A stretch of 13,777 nt of DNA from Thermoanaerobaculia bacterium (GTDB lineage: Bacteria; Acidobacteriota; Thermoanaerobaculia; UBA5066): positions 1-13,777 of the forward strand of contig JAGOBQ010000053.1 in the NCBI GenBank assembly GCA_017999215.1. The letters are read 5' to 3'. Below the pieces are notes generated by a model. That model did not search any database. It was not told where the DNA came from and saw only the letters and a list, made by a program, of their open reading frames with translations. How positions within the stretch are numbered: position 1 is the stretch's first letter; each line of letters opens with the position of its first letter. This document shows, in pieces, positions 1 to 6,326 of the stretch. Position numbers and translations under genes: made by a program.

Positions 1-1
1 C

Positions 2-292
2 TCCAACACCCTCCCGCAGATGGTCGCTTCGATCCAGGCCAAGGTCGAGGAGCTCGGCAAGGCGAAGAAGCTCCCGAAGGGGATGGACCCGGCCGTCCTG
101 ACCCAGGCCCAGGAGGGGCTTGCCGGCCTTCAGAAGTCGTGGGAGGAGGCCTCGGCCGCCTTCACCGGCGGGAACCTCGTCGACGCGATGGCGAAGGCGG
201 GCGGCCTGAAGGAGAAGGCGACGGAGATCATGGGCGCCCTCGGCCTGCAGGCTCCGGCTCCGGCCGAGGCTCCGGCCGCTCCGGCGAACTGA
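2..292 (+). CDS. Unrecognised helical protein, C-terminal end (5' truncated by window edge)
   Basis: The frame is open from base 2 to a TGA at 290-292, giving 96 residues, and it continues past the left edge, so this is the tail of a longer protein. The ATG at 20 has no Shine-Dalgarno sequence (it is preceded by cctcccgcag), so I do not take it as the start. The visible part is charged and helix-friendly, rich in Ala, Lys and Glu. It contains a Lys-rich turn (KAKKLPKGMDP), a Trp-centred helix (LQKSWEEASAAF) and a helix ending near EIMGALGL. It closes with a low-complexity Pro/Ala tail (APAPAEAPAAPAN). I do not recognise the family; a periplasmic helical protein is possible but unproven. A strong intrinsic terminator follows 38 bp downstream, so the transcription unit ends here. 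Confidence 0.75.
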   Translation, partial: SNTLPQMVASIQAKVEELGKAKKLPKGMDPAVLTQAQEGLAGLQKSWEEASAAFTGGNLVDAMAKAGGLKEKATEIMGALGLQAPAPAEAPAAPAN

Positions 293-330
293 CCTCTCGG
301 AACGACTCCGCGCCTCCCGTGGCGCGATCA

Positions 331-360
331 CGGCCCCGGCCTCGCCGGGGCCGTTTCCTT
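331..360 (+). terminator. Rho-independent terminator after the first gene
   Basis: There is a perfect 10-bp GC stem, cggccccggc (331-340) pairing with gccggggccg (344-353), around a 3-nt loop (ctc). It is followed by tttccttt (354-361). The T-rich run is only on the + strand, so it should stop transcription from the gene ending at 292. It lies 49 bp beyond the convergent pxpA stop codon, and on the minus strand it has no U tract. Confidence 0.8.
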
Positions 361-401
361 TGGTGTCGGCCCCTTCCCGAGCGGCTGCGGCCCCGGGCCT
401 C

Positions 402-1151
402 TCAGAGCGCCCGGAGGACGACCCCCGCTGCCTGGAGCCGCTCCGCGATCGCGCGGGCGAAGGCGGGCGCGCCCGGCGTATCCGAGTGGAGGCAGATCGT
501 CTGCGCGTGAAGCGGCACGCGCGCTCCGCCCGCACCGACGACCTCGCCGTCGAGCGCGATCGAGAGCGCCTGGCGGGCCGCTTCCTCCGGAGTCTCCTTC
601 AGCGCCCCCGGCCGGCCGCGGGGGGTGAGCGAGCCTTCCGGCTCGTAGCCCCGGTCCGCGAACGCCTCCCCGGCGACCCGGAAGCCCGCCCCGGCGAAGG
701 CCTCGAGCATCACCGAGCCGGCGAGCCCGACGAGGACGACGCCCGGCGCGACGCGGGCGACCCCGTCGGCGAAGGTGCGGGCGAGGCCCGGCTCCCTCGC
801 GGCGGCGTTGTAGAGCGCGCCGTGCGGCTTGACGTGGGAAAGGCGCGCGCCGCACCGGGCCGCGACCTCGAGGAGCGCCGCGACCTGCTCGGCGATCGTC
901 CCGGAGAGGAGCCCGCCCGACAGGCTCATCGCGCGGCGGCCGAAGCCCGCGCGGTCGGGATACGAGGGGTGCGCGCCGATCGCGACGCCGCGCGCGAGCG
1001 CCGCGCGGACGACGCGCTCCATCGAGGCCTCGTCTCCCGCGTGGCCGCCGCAGGCGACGTTCACGGAGGTGACGACCTCGAGGAGCTCCTCCTCGACGGA
1101 GGCGAGCTCCGGAAGCTCGCCGACGTCGGCGTTCAGGTCGATCGTCCTCAC
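402..1151 (-). CDS. pxpA: 5-oxoprolinase subunit A (LamB/YcsF family)
   Basis: Subunit A of the prokaryotic ATP-dependent 5-oxoprolinase, which with PxpB and PxpC opens 5-oxo-L-proline (pyroglutamate) to glutamate in the cytosol. The 249-residue length matches the family (E. coli PxpA is about 244). Family motifs appear in order: DLNADVGE at 5-12, SVNVACGGHAGD at 29-40, GAHPSYPDRAGFGRR at 59-73, HVKPHGALYN at 105-114, and EAFADRGYEPEGSLTPR at 161-177. Near the C-terminus the usual HGDTPGA-type motif reads HSDTPGA. The start is GTG at 1151-1149, where the protein aligns at the conserved RTIDLNADVGE. That GTG overlaps the TGA of the upstream MFS gene by 4 nt (GTGA), so translation is probably coupled. 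It is the last gene of the operon. Convergent with it is the partial gene at 2-292. Confidence 0.95.
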   Translation of the reverse strand: MRTIDLNADVGELPELASVEEELLEVVTSVNVACGGHAGDEASMERVVRAALARGVAIGAHPSYPDRAGFGRRAMSLSGGLLSGTIAEQVAALLEVAARCGARLSHVKPHGALYNAAAREPGLARTFADGVARVAPGVVLVGLAGSVMLEAFAGAGFRVAGEAFADRGYEPEGSLTPRGRPGALKETPEEAARQALSIALDGEVVGAGGARVPLHAQTICLHSDTPGAPAFARAIAERLQAAGVVLRAL

Positions 1152-2374
1152 TCGAGCTCCCGTCCCCGCGTCTCCGGGAGGAGCCGCATCAGGAGCGCTC
1201 CGGCGAGGTAGAGGGCCGAGGTGAGGGCGAGGGCGCTCCCGAGGCCGTGACGGTCCGCGAGGGCGCCGATCGTGAAGGGGGCGAACGCGCTCACCGCCCG
1301 GCCGGCGTTGTAGCAGAAGCCCTGCGCGGCGCCTCGGACGGCCGACGGAAAGAGCTCGGCGAGGAGGACGCCGAAGACGGAGAAGTAGCCGTGCCCGAGG
1401 TAGCCGACGGCGGGCGCGAGGAGGAGGAGCGCCGCCTCCGAGCGGGCGAGGAGCCCGAACGCGGGGACCGCGACCGCCGCCCCGAGGACGAACGCGAGGA
1501 AGACGGGACGCCGGCCGAAGCGGTCGGAGAGGAAGCCGAACGTCGTGTATCCGAGGAACGCCCCCGCCTGCATCGCGATGACGAAGCCGGTCGAGCGGAC
1601 GAGGCCGAGGCCCGCGCCACCCTGCGCGGCGGGAGCGGCGAGGAACGTCGGGACCCAGGTGAAGAGCCCCCAGTAGGCGAAGAGGAGGACGGTGGCGAGC
1701 GACGTGGCCGCCAGGGCTCGCCCGAGGAGCGGCGGCCGCAGGAGGGCCCCGAGGCTCGTTCCCTTCCCCGCGGGCGCGCCCCGCTCGCGCCAGATCGCCG
1801 GCTCTTCGACGCGGCGACGGACCCAGACGGCGAGGAGGCCCGGCAGGACGCCGAGGACGAAGAGAGGCCTCCATCCCCACGTCGGGAGGACCGCGGCCGC
1901 GAGGAGGGCCGCGAGGACGTAGCCGACGGCCCACCCCGACTGCATGAGGCCGATCGCCTTCCCGCGGTGGGCCGCGGGCCACGTCTCGGCGACGAGGACC
2001 GAGCCCGCCGACCACTCCGCCCCGAGGCCGAGCCCGACGAGCGTCCGCCAGAGGGCGAGCTCGAGGACGGTGCGCGACGTCGCGGTGAGGCCCGTGAAGA
2101 GGGAATAGGCCAGGATCGAGAGGACGAGGACCCGGGCCCGCCCGAATCGGTCCGCGAGGAGGCCCGCCCCGATCCCGCCGACGGCGGAGGCCACGAGCGT
2201 CACGGAGGCGAGGAGCCCCGCGCGCGCCCCGTCGAGGCCGAACTCCGCGCGGATCGCCGTCAGGGCGAAGGCGTAGAGCATGACGTCCATCGCGTCGAGC
2301 ATCCAGCCCGAGGCCGCCGCGAGGAGGGCGCGGCGCGCCTGGGGCGAGGCCTCGCGGAGCCACGCGAGCCTCAC
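1148..2374 (-). CDS. MFS transporter, SHS/JEN-like carboxylate permease, in the 5-oxoprolinase operon
   Basis: A 408-residue major facilitator superfamily permease with about 12 hydrophobic segments, starting at GTG 2374-2372. The first helix carries the acidic pair LDAMDV (26-31). MFS motif A follows helix 2 (GLLADRFGRAR, 71-81) and recurs in the second half (GFLSDRFGRRP). Helix 4 has RTLVGLGLGAEWSAG (110-124) and then LVAETWP, a pattern I associate with the sialate:H+ symporter / JEN lactate-permease branch. The C-terminus ends LLPETRGRELE, typical of the superfamily. It overlaps pxpC upstream and pxpA downstream by 4 nt each, so it is made together with the oxoprolinase subunits. From that I infer import of 5-oxoproline or a related small carboxylate by H+ symport. 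The substrate is not shown by sequence, and lactate, pyruvate or another acid remains possible. Confidence 0.88.
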   Translation of the reverse strand: MRLAWLREASPQARRALLAAASGWMLDAMDVMLYAFALTAIRAEFGLDGARAGLLASVTLVASAVGGIGAGLLADRFGRARVLVLSILAYSLFTGLTATSRTVLELALWRTLVGLGLGAEWSAGSVLVAETWPAAHRGKAIGLMQSGWAVGYVLAALLAAAVLPTWGWRPLFVLGVLPGLLAVWVRRRVEEPAIWRERGAPAGKGTSLGALLRPPLLGRALAATSLATVLLFAYWGLFTWVPTFLAAPAAQGGAGLGLVRSTGFVIAMQAGAFLGYTTFGFLSDRFGRRPVFLAFVLGAAVAVPAFGLLARSEAALLLLAPAVGYLGHGYFSVFGVLLAELFPSAVRGAAQGFCYNAGRAVSAFAPFTIGALADRHGLGSALALTSALYLAGALLMRLLPETRGRELE

Positions 2375-3303
2375 GGGAGGAAGACCCCCGGCGCGTGGAG
2401 GCGCGCCTCCCTCTCGAGGAGGAGGCGGCGCGCCTCCTCGAAGGAGACGTGCGCGAAGCGCACGTCCTCGCCCGGGCGGAGCTGGGCGAGGGCGGAGAGG
2501 TCGGCCGAGATCACGCTGCCGATCTTCGGATATCCGCCCGTCGAAGGGTGCTCGACGAGGAGGACGATCGGGAGGCCCGCGGGAGGGACCTGGACCGCGC
2601 CCGCGACGACCCCTTCCGTGACGAGCGAGCGGGACGGCGCGACGAGCGGCTCCCCCTCGAGGCGGACTCCCGTCCGGCTCGAGGAGGCCGAGACGCGGAA
2701 CGACCTCGACGCGAACGCCGCGAGGGCGTCCTCCCCGAACCAGTCGTCCTGCGGACCCGGCGTCACGCGCAGCCGGCGGCGGGGGCCGCTCCAGCGGGCC
2801 GCGGCGGCGTCGACGCGTTGCCCCCTCGGCTCTCCCCGCGCCGCGCCGACGGAGAGGCGGTCGCCCGCGCGGAGCGGCCGGCCGTCGAGGCCGCCGAAGC
2901 CGGTCGCCACGTCCGTCGCGCGGCTCCCGAGGACGGAGGGGACGTCGAGCCCGCCCCTCACGCAGACATACCCGCGCGCTCCCGAGAAGGCGCGCCCCAC
3001 CGCGAGCCGCCCGCCGGCCGGGACCGACACCGCCTCCCACGGCGGGAGCGGGGCGCCGTCGAGCTGGGCTCCGAACGGCGCTCCCGCGAGGACGACGACG
3101 GCCGTCGCCTCGAAGAGGAGCTCGGGCCCGACGAGCGTCGCCTCGAGCGCGGCCGCCCCCTCCTCGTTGCCGAGGAGGAGGTTCCCGACGCGGAGGGCGT
3201 GCGCATCGGCCGCGCCGCCGACCGGGACGCCGAAGGCGCCGAGCCCCGACCGTCCGAGGTCCTGCACCGTCGTCAGGAGACCGGGGACGAGGACCTGGAT
3301 CAC
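2371..3303 (-). CDS. pxpC: 5-oxoprolinase subunit C (biotin-dependent carboxyltransferase-like, KipA family)
   Basis: Subunit C of 5-oxoprolinase, related to the urea amidolyase / KipA carboxyltransferase-like domain but with no biotin carrier. The 310 residues equal the usual family length. Diagnostic motifs are VLVPGLLTTVQDLGRSG at 4-20, GVPVGGAAD at 25-33 (many relatives have GVPRSGAMD), RVGNLLLGN at 38-46, and RGYVCVRGGLDVP at 110-122. Further on come RVTPGPQDDWF (179-189), SSRTGVRLEG (208-217), and EHPSTGGYPKIG at 251-262. The start is GTG at 3303-3301, which overlaps the pxpB TGA (GTGA) and places the conserved IQVLVPG directly at the N-terminus. The gene ends in a GTGA overlap with the MFS gene. 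In some bacteria PxpB and PxpC homologues are the sporulation regulators KipI/KipA, but the linked pxpA here argues for the enzyme. Confidence 0.95.
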   Translation of the reverse strand: MIQVLVPGLLTTVQDLGRSGLGAFGVPVGGAADAHALRVGNLLLGNEEGAAALEATLVGPELLFEATAVVVLAGAPFGAQLDGAPLPPWEAVSVPAGGRLAVGRAFSGARGYVCVRGGLDVPSVLGSRATDVATGFGGLDGRPLRAGDRLSVGAARGEPRGQRVDAAAARWSGPRRRLRVTPGPQDDWFGEDALAAFASRSFRVSASSSRTGVRLEGEPLVAPSRSLVTEGVVAGAVQVPPAGLPIVLLVEHPSTGGYPKIGSVISADLSALAQLRPGEDVRFAHVSFEEARRLLLEREARLHAPGVFLP

Positions 3304-4007
3304 CGCCCCTCCCGGAGGAGGAGGTCGAAGTCCCGGCGCGGGATCGCGACGAAGCGGACGGCGTCTCCCGGCGCGAGGAGCGCGGCGGGCTCGCGAGACG
3401 GCGAGAAGAGAGCGAGCGGCGTCCGGCCGACGAGGCGCCAGCCGCCCGGCGTCGGGCGGGGGTAGAGCCCCGTCTGCCCCCCCGCGATGCCGACGCTCCC
3501 GGCCGGGACGGCGGGGCGGGGCGCCGGGAGGCGCGGCGTCGCGAGGGACGGCGGAAGGCCGAGGAGGTAGGCGAAGCCGGGGGAGAAGCCGAGGAAGGCG
3601 ACGCGGTACGACGACGACGCGTGAAGCGCCGCGGCTTCCTCCGGCGAGAGCCCCGCGCCGCGCGCGACGTCGGTGAGGTCGGGGGCGCAGTCGCCCTCGT
3701 AGCAGACGGGGACCTCGACAGACCGCACGGCGGGTGCGAGCGGAGGGCCGGGCGGAGGGAGGAGCGGCTCGACGGCGCGCGCGAGCTCCGCGAGCGTCGT
3801 CGTCCGCGGGTCGAAGACGACGAGGAGCGAGGCATAGGCGGGCCGGAGGTCGAGGACGCCGCGCGGGGGCCGGGCCGCGAGCTCCGCGAGGAGCGCGAGG
3901 ACCGCCGCCGTCGCGGCCTCCGAGGGCCCGTCCCCGAGGACGACGAGGAGCGCGGCGTCGCTCGCCGGGAGGAGGCGCGGGAGGCCGACGCGAGCGTGCT
4001 TCGTCAC
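3300..4007 (-). CDS. pxpB: 5-oxoprolinase subunit B (KipI family)
   Basis: First gene of the operon. At 235 residues it is slightly longer than E. coli PxpB (about 218). It pairs with PxpC in the ATP-dependent opening of 5-oxoproline. Recognisable family segments are LRPAYASLLVVFDP (54-67), VEVPVCYEGDCAPDL (97-111), the signature GFSPGFAYLLGLP (140-152), GSVGIAGGQTGLYP (170-183), TPGGWRLVGRTPL (186-198) and PGDAVRF (213-219). The chosen start is GTG 4007-4005. There is no convincing Shine-Dalgarno sequence (the preceding bases are cggggcgc). A -10-like TATCGT ends 8 nt upstream of the GTG, so the mRNA may be leaderless or nearly so. The gene is divergent from the 141-aa gene at 4090 across an 82-bp gap holding an inverted repeat. 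Its stop overlaps the pxpC start (GTGA). Confidence 0.93.
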   Translation of the reverse strand: MTKHARVGLPRLLPASDAALLVVLGDGPSEAATAAVLALLAELAARPPRGVLDLRPAYASLLVVFDPRTTTLAELARAVEPLLPPPGPPLAPAVRSVEVPVCYEGDCAPDLTDVARGAGLSPEEAAALHASSSYRVAFLGFSPGFAYLLGLPPSLATPRLPAPRPAVPAGSVGIAGGQTGLYPRPTPGGWRLVGRTPLALFSPSREPAALLAPGDAVRFVAIPRRDFDLLLREGR

Positions 4008-4010
4008 GCG

Positions 4011-4070
4011 CCCCGACGATACGCTCGGACCGCCCCTCGACGCGGCGCTCCCGCGGGATTACCGTCGGGG
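4011..4070. promoter_or_regulatory. Divergent promoter/operator region with an 11-bp inverted repeat
   Basis: Bases 4011-4021 and 4060-4070 form an inverted repeat matching at 10 of 11 positions. On the minus strand it reads TATCGTCGGGG just before the pxpB GTG; on the plus strand it reads TACCGTCGGGG before the gene at 4090. The first six bases of each arm resemble a -10 hexamer (TATCGT matches TATAAT at 4 of 6, TACCGT at 3 of 6). Each arm points toward its own gene and sits at the right distance for a start site: leaderless for pxpB, and a leader of about 17 nt with GGAGG (4080-4084) for the + gene. It may be a pair of matched promoters, a two-site operator for a shared regulator, or both. 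No -35 match is clear. Confidence 0.45.
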
Positions 4071-4089
4071 AAAACGCGCGGAGGCTGCG

Positions 4090-4515
4090 ATGGCTCTCGA
4101 CGTCTTTCACCAGGTCCTGGCGAAGCTCCTCGAGGCGGCCGGCGGGGACCCGCGGCAGATGGTCCCGTTCGTCGAGGTCCTGAAGCAGGAGAAGCTCTTC
4201 GGGAGCGTCGAGATGATCACGACGCGCCTCCAGTCGGAGGGGTGGATCGCCGACGCGCCGAAGCGCGACCACGTCTTCGTCACGACCTGGGGCGTCGAGG
4301 AGCTCCGGCGGACGAACGCCGCGACCGCCACGCCGAAGCGGGCGGAGCCGAAGAACGCCGCCGCGCTCCGCGCCGCCGCCGAGAAGGCCCGCGCGCTCGC
4401 CGCGACGCTCGAGGAGCTGGCCGCGAGCACGGACGGGACCGCCGCGCAGCGGAAGGCGAAGGCGAGGAAGGCCCTCGCGGCTGCGACGGAGGCGGTCGAA
4501 GAGGCTCTCGGGTGA
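4090..4515 (+). CDS. Hypothetical 141-aa protein, possible winged-helix N-terminus with Ala/Lys-rich helical tail
   Basis: Starts at ATG 4090 with a good Shine-Dalgarno sequence (ggagg at 4080-4084, 5-nt spacer) and ends at TGA 4513-4515. I do not recognise the family by name. Residues 1-75 look like a compact helical domain ending in a recognition-helix-plus-wing pattern (SVEMITTRLQSEGWIAD, then KRDHVFVTTWGVEELRR). That is reminiscent of small winged-helix regulators, where a turn is followed by a strand such as VFVTTWG and a final helix. Residues 76-141 are low-complexity Ala/Lys/Glu/Arg helix (ALRAAAEKARALAATLEELA), likely a coiled coil. Its stop overlaps the GTG of the acyl-CoA dehydrogenase by 4 nt, so the two are co-translated. 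A regulator or assembly partner of that enzyme is possible, but this is inference. Confidence 0.8.
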   Translation: MALDVFHQVLAKLLEAAGGDPRQMVPFVEVLKQEKLFGSVEMITTRLQSEGWIADAPKRDHVFVTTWGVEELRRTNAATATPKRAEPKNAAALRAAAEKARALAATLEELAASTDGTAAQRKAKARKALAAATEAVEEALG

Positions 4516-5969
4516 GCCTCGACGCGCTCCTCCCGTCGCCCGTGAGGTTCCTCGAGGGGCGGCTCGGGCGCCTCCGCGCGCCGGAGGTCCTCGCCCGCTA
4601 CGAGGGGTACTTCGAGGAGCGCGGCAAGGCCGTCTCCGAGGCGGTCGACCGGGCCGGGACGCCGAAGCTCCGGATGTTCGACCGCTTCGGGACGCGGATC
4701 GACGAGGTCGTCTTCCCTCCCGCCTACCACGAGCTCGTCCGGAAGGCCTACGAGGCGGGCGTCGTCTTCCGGGCCGTCGAGGAGGGGGACCTCGCCGCCT
4801 CGTTCCAGATCGGCTACGTCACGGCGTTCTACGACGCCGGGCTCTACTGCCCTCACACCGTCTCGCTCTCCACGGCGATCCCGCTCGCGAAGTACGGCTC
4901 GGCCGAGCTCCGGGCGAAGTATCTCGGGAAGCTCCTCAAGCGGGACGCGACCGTCTGGCAGGGAGCGACCTGGATGACCGAGGCGAAGGGGGGCTCCGAC
5001 CTCGGCGCGTTCGTCGAGACGGTCGCCCGCCCCGACGGAGACCGCTGGCGCCTGACCGGGGAGAAGTTCTTCACGAGCAACGTCGGGGCGGAGCTGGCGG
5101 TCGCGGCCGCGCGACCCGAGGGGGCGCAGGCGGGAATCCGCGGCCTCGAGCTCTTCCTCGTCCCGCAGCGGCGCGACGACGGCGCGCTCAATTTCAAGGT
5201 CCGCCGCCTGAAGGACAAGATCGGCACACGATCCGTCCCGACCGGGGAGGTCGAGCTCGACGGGAGCGAGGCGTACCTCCTCGGAGAGCGCGGCCAGGGG
5301 GTCTACCTCGTCCTCGAAGCGCTCAACGTCTCGCGCATCTGCAACTCGATCGGCGCCGTCGCTCTGACGCAGCGGGCGCTCCACGAGGCGTGGAGCTTCG
5401 CCGAGGGGCGCGTCGCGTTCGGCAAGCCGGTCTCCGAGCAGCCGCTCTTCGCTCGCCAGGCGCGCGAGCGGCACGAGGCGCTCCTCGACGCGTTCGCCCT
5501 CGCCTGGGAGGCGGTGACGCTCCTCTCGGAGGTCTGGCGAGAGACGCCGCGCTACTCCGACCGCTACCACCTCTTCCGGCTCGTCGCGCACCTCGCGAAG
5601 TACTGGACCGCCGAGGTCGCCGTCCAGTCGGCGAAGTGGGCGATGGAGGCGCACGGCGGCGCCGGCATCCTGGCCGACTACCCGGTCGAGCGGCTCTTTC
5701 GCGAGGCGATCATCCTCGGCATCTGGGAGGGGACGCCCCACCGGCAGGTCCTCGACGGCATGGAGGTCGTGGAGAAGAAGAGGGTCCACGTCCCGCTCCT
5801 CGACGGGATCGGCGCGCGCGGCGGGAACGCCGTCGCGCTCGCGATGGCCCGGGCCGAGGTGGACGACTGGCTCACGCTGCCGCCGGAAAAGAAGGAAGCC
5901 GAGTCGGAACGGGTCTTCGCCCGCCTCGCCGCCACCGTCGCCCGAGAGCTGCGCCGCGCGACGCTCTGA
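4512..5969 (+). CDS. Acyl-CoA dehydrogenase family flavoprotein, AidB-like
   Basis: A 485-residue FAD-dependent acyl-CoA dehydrogenase superfamily protein. It is longer than typical 380-400-residue members and shorter than E. coli AidB (about 541). The middle domain carries WMTEAKGGSDLG (about 154-165) and WRLTGEKFFTSNVGAELAVAAARP, a form typical of the AidB-like branch. The C-terminal helical domain carries RVAFGKPVSEQPLFARQ, MEAHGGAGI (ending near 386) and LGIWEGT. Glu406 in IWEGT sits where MCAD-type enzymes hold the catalytic base. About 110 N-terminal residues precede the core. The start is GTG 4512-4514, overlapping the upstream TGA (GTGA); no other start nearby fits better. Substrate is unknown: fatty or branched acyl-CoA oxidation, or an AidB-like alkylation-response role. 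It ends convergent with the small gene at 6040-6252. Confidence 0.9.
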   Translation: MSLDALLPSPVRFLEGRLGRLRAPEVLARYEGYFEERGKAVSEAVDRAGTPKLRMFDRFGTRIDEVVFPPAYHELVRKAYEAGVVFRAVEEGDLAASFQIGYVTAFYDAGLYCPHTVSLSTAIPLAKYGSAELRAKYLGKLLKRDATVWQGATWMTEAKGGSDLGAFVETVARPDGDRWRLTGEKFFTSNVGAELAVAAARPEGAQAGIRGLELFLVPQRRDDGALNFKVRRLKDKIGTRSVPTGEVELDGSEAYLLGERGQGVYLVLEALNVSRICNSIGAVALTQRALHEAWSFAEGRVAFGKPVSEQPLFARQARERHEALLDAFALAWEAVTLLSEVWRETPRYSDRYHLFRLVAHLAKYWTAEVAVQSAKWAMEAHGGAGILADYPVERLFREAIILGIWEGTPHRQVLDGMEVVEKKRVHVPLLDGIGARGGNAVALAMARAEVDDWLTLPPEKKEAESERVFARLAATVARELRRATL

Positions 5970-6039
5970 GGGCGAAACGACGCGGTACGCGGGCGAGGGA
6001 AGCCCGGTGACGCGCGCCAGGCCGTGAGCCCGGCGAGGC

Positions 6040-6252
6040 TCAGTCGGCTCGCGTCTTCTCGAGCTCCACGAGCGCGTTCGCCCAAGCGCTCGCCTCGTCG
6101 AGCCGTTCGGCCGGGGTCAGCCTCAGGAACATCCGGATGAGCGTCAGGTCGACGCCCTCCTCGTTGTAGGCGCCCGCCGTGAGCCCGTCCGCCACGAAGG
6201 TCGCTTCTTCCTCTCTCTTCGGCTCGGCCTCGTCCGACACGCTGGTCATCAT
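6040..6252 (-). CDS. Small hypothetical protein (70 aa) with a DLTLIR...LTPAERL core
   Basis: Read from ATG 6252-6250 (an immediately following ATG at 6249 is an alternative) to TGA at 6042-6040. The N-terminal third is acidic and disordered-looking (SDEAEPKREEEATF). The second half, VDLTLIRMFLRLTPAERLD and then ASAWANALVELEKTR, is an amphipathic helical segment. From memory it resembles a recurring family of short bacterial proteins with a (D)LTLIR-x(3-4)-LTPxERL core, often encoded next to a nucleotidyltransferase-like gene. No such partner is present here, so the gene looks orphaned. No clear Shine-Dalgarno sequence precedes the ATG. It lies 74 bp downstream of the aldehyde dehydrogenase on the same strand and could be co-transcribed with it. 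The conserved-looking core, continuous frame and tight packing support a real gene. Confidence 0.65.
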   Translation of the reverse strand: MMTSVSDEAEPKREEEATFVADGLTAGAYNEEGVDLTLIRMFLRLTPAERLDEASAWANALVELEKTRAD

Positions 6253-6326
6253 AGTCAACGTCGCGGGTCCAGTGCCGGCGTCCGCAGGGGTGGACGGCCC
6301 GCTGCGTCCGCGGAGCGGAGCCCGCC

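Noticed and set aside
20..292. The ATG at position 20 as a gene start
   Set aside because: The frame is already open from base 2 and the ATG lacks a Shine-Dalgarno sequence, so the gene most likely begins before the window.
402..2363. Very long single minus-strand frame joining pxpA with upstream sequence
   Set aside because: Only the 402-1151 part has family motifs. The rest is an Arg/Gly/Pro-rich shadow of the MFS gene in another frame, kept open by the high GC content.
1247..3676. An 809-residue + frame opposite the pxp operon
   Set aside because: Highly charged, repetitive composition typical of the complement of GC-rich coding DNA. The minus-strand genes carry clear motifs and matching lengths.
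5970..6042. Hairpins between the convergent acyl-CoA dehydrogenase and the 70-aa gene as terminators (cgggc/gcccg at 5990-6006; tgagcc/ggctca at 6025-6042)
   Set aside because: Stems of 5 and 6 bp without a T tract on either strand, and one overlaps the stop codon of the minus-strand gene. Too weak to call.
6278..6311. 8-bp direct repeat gcgtccgc (6278-6285 and 6304-6311) between the aldehyde dehydrogenase and the 70-aa gene
   Set aside because: Short, GC-only and without promoter-like sequence beside it. Expected by chance at this base composition.
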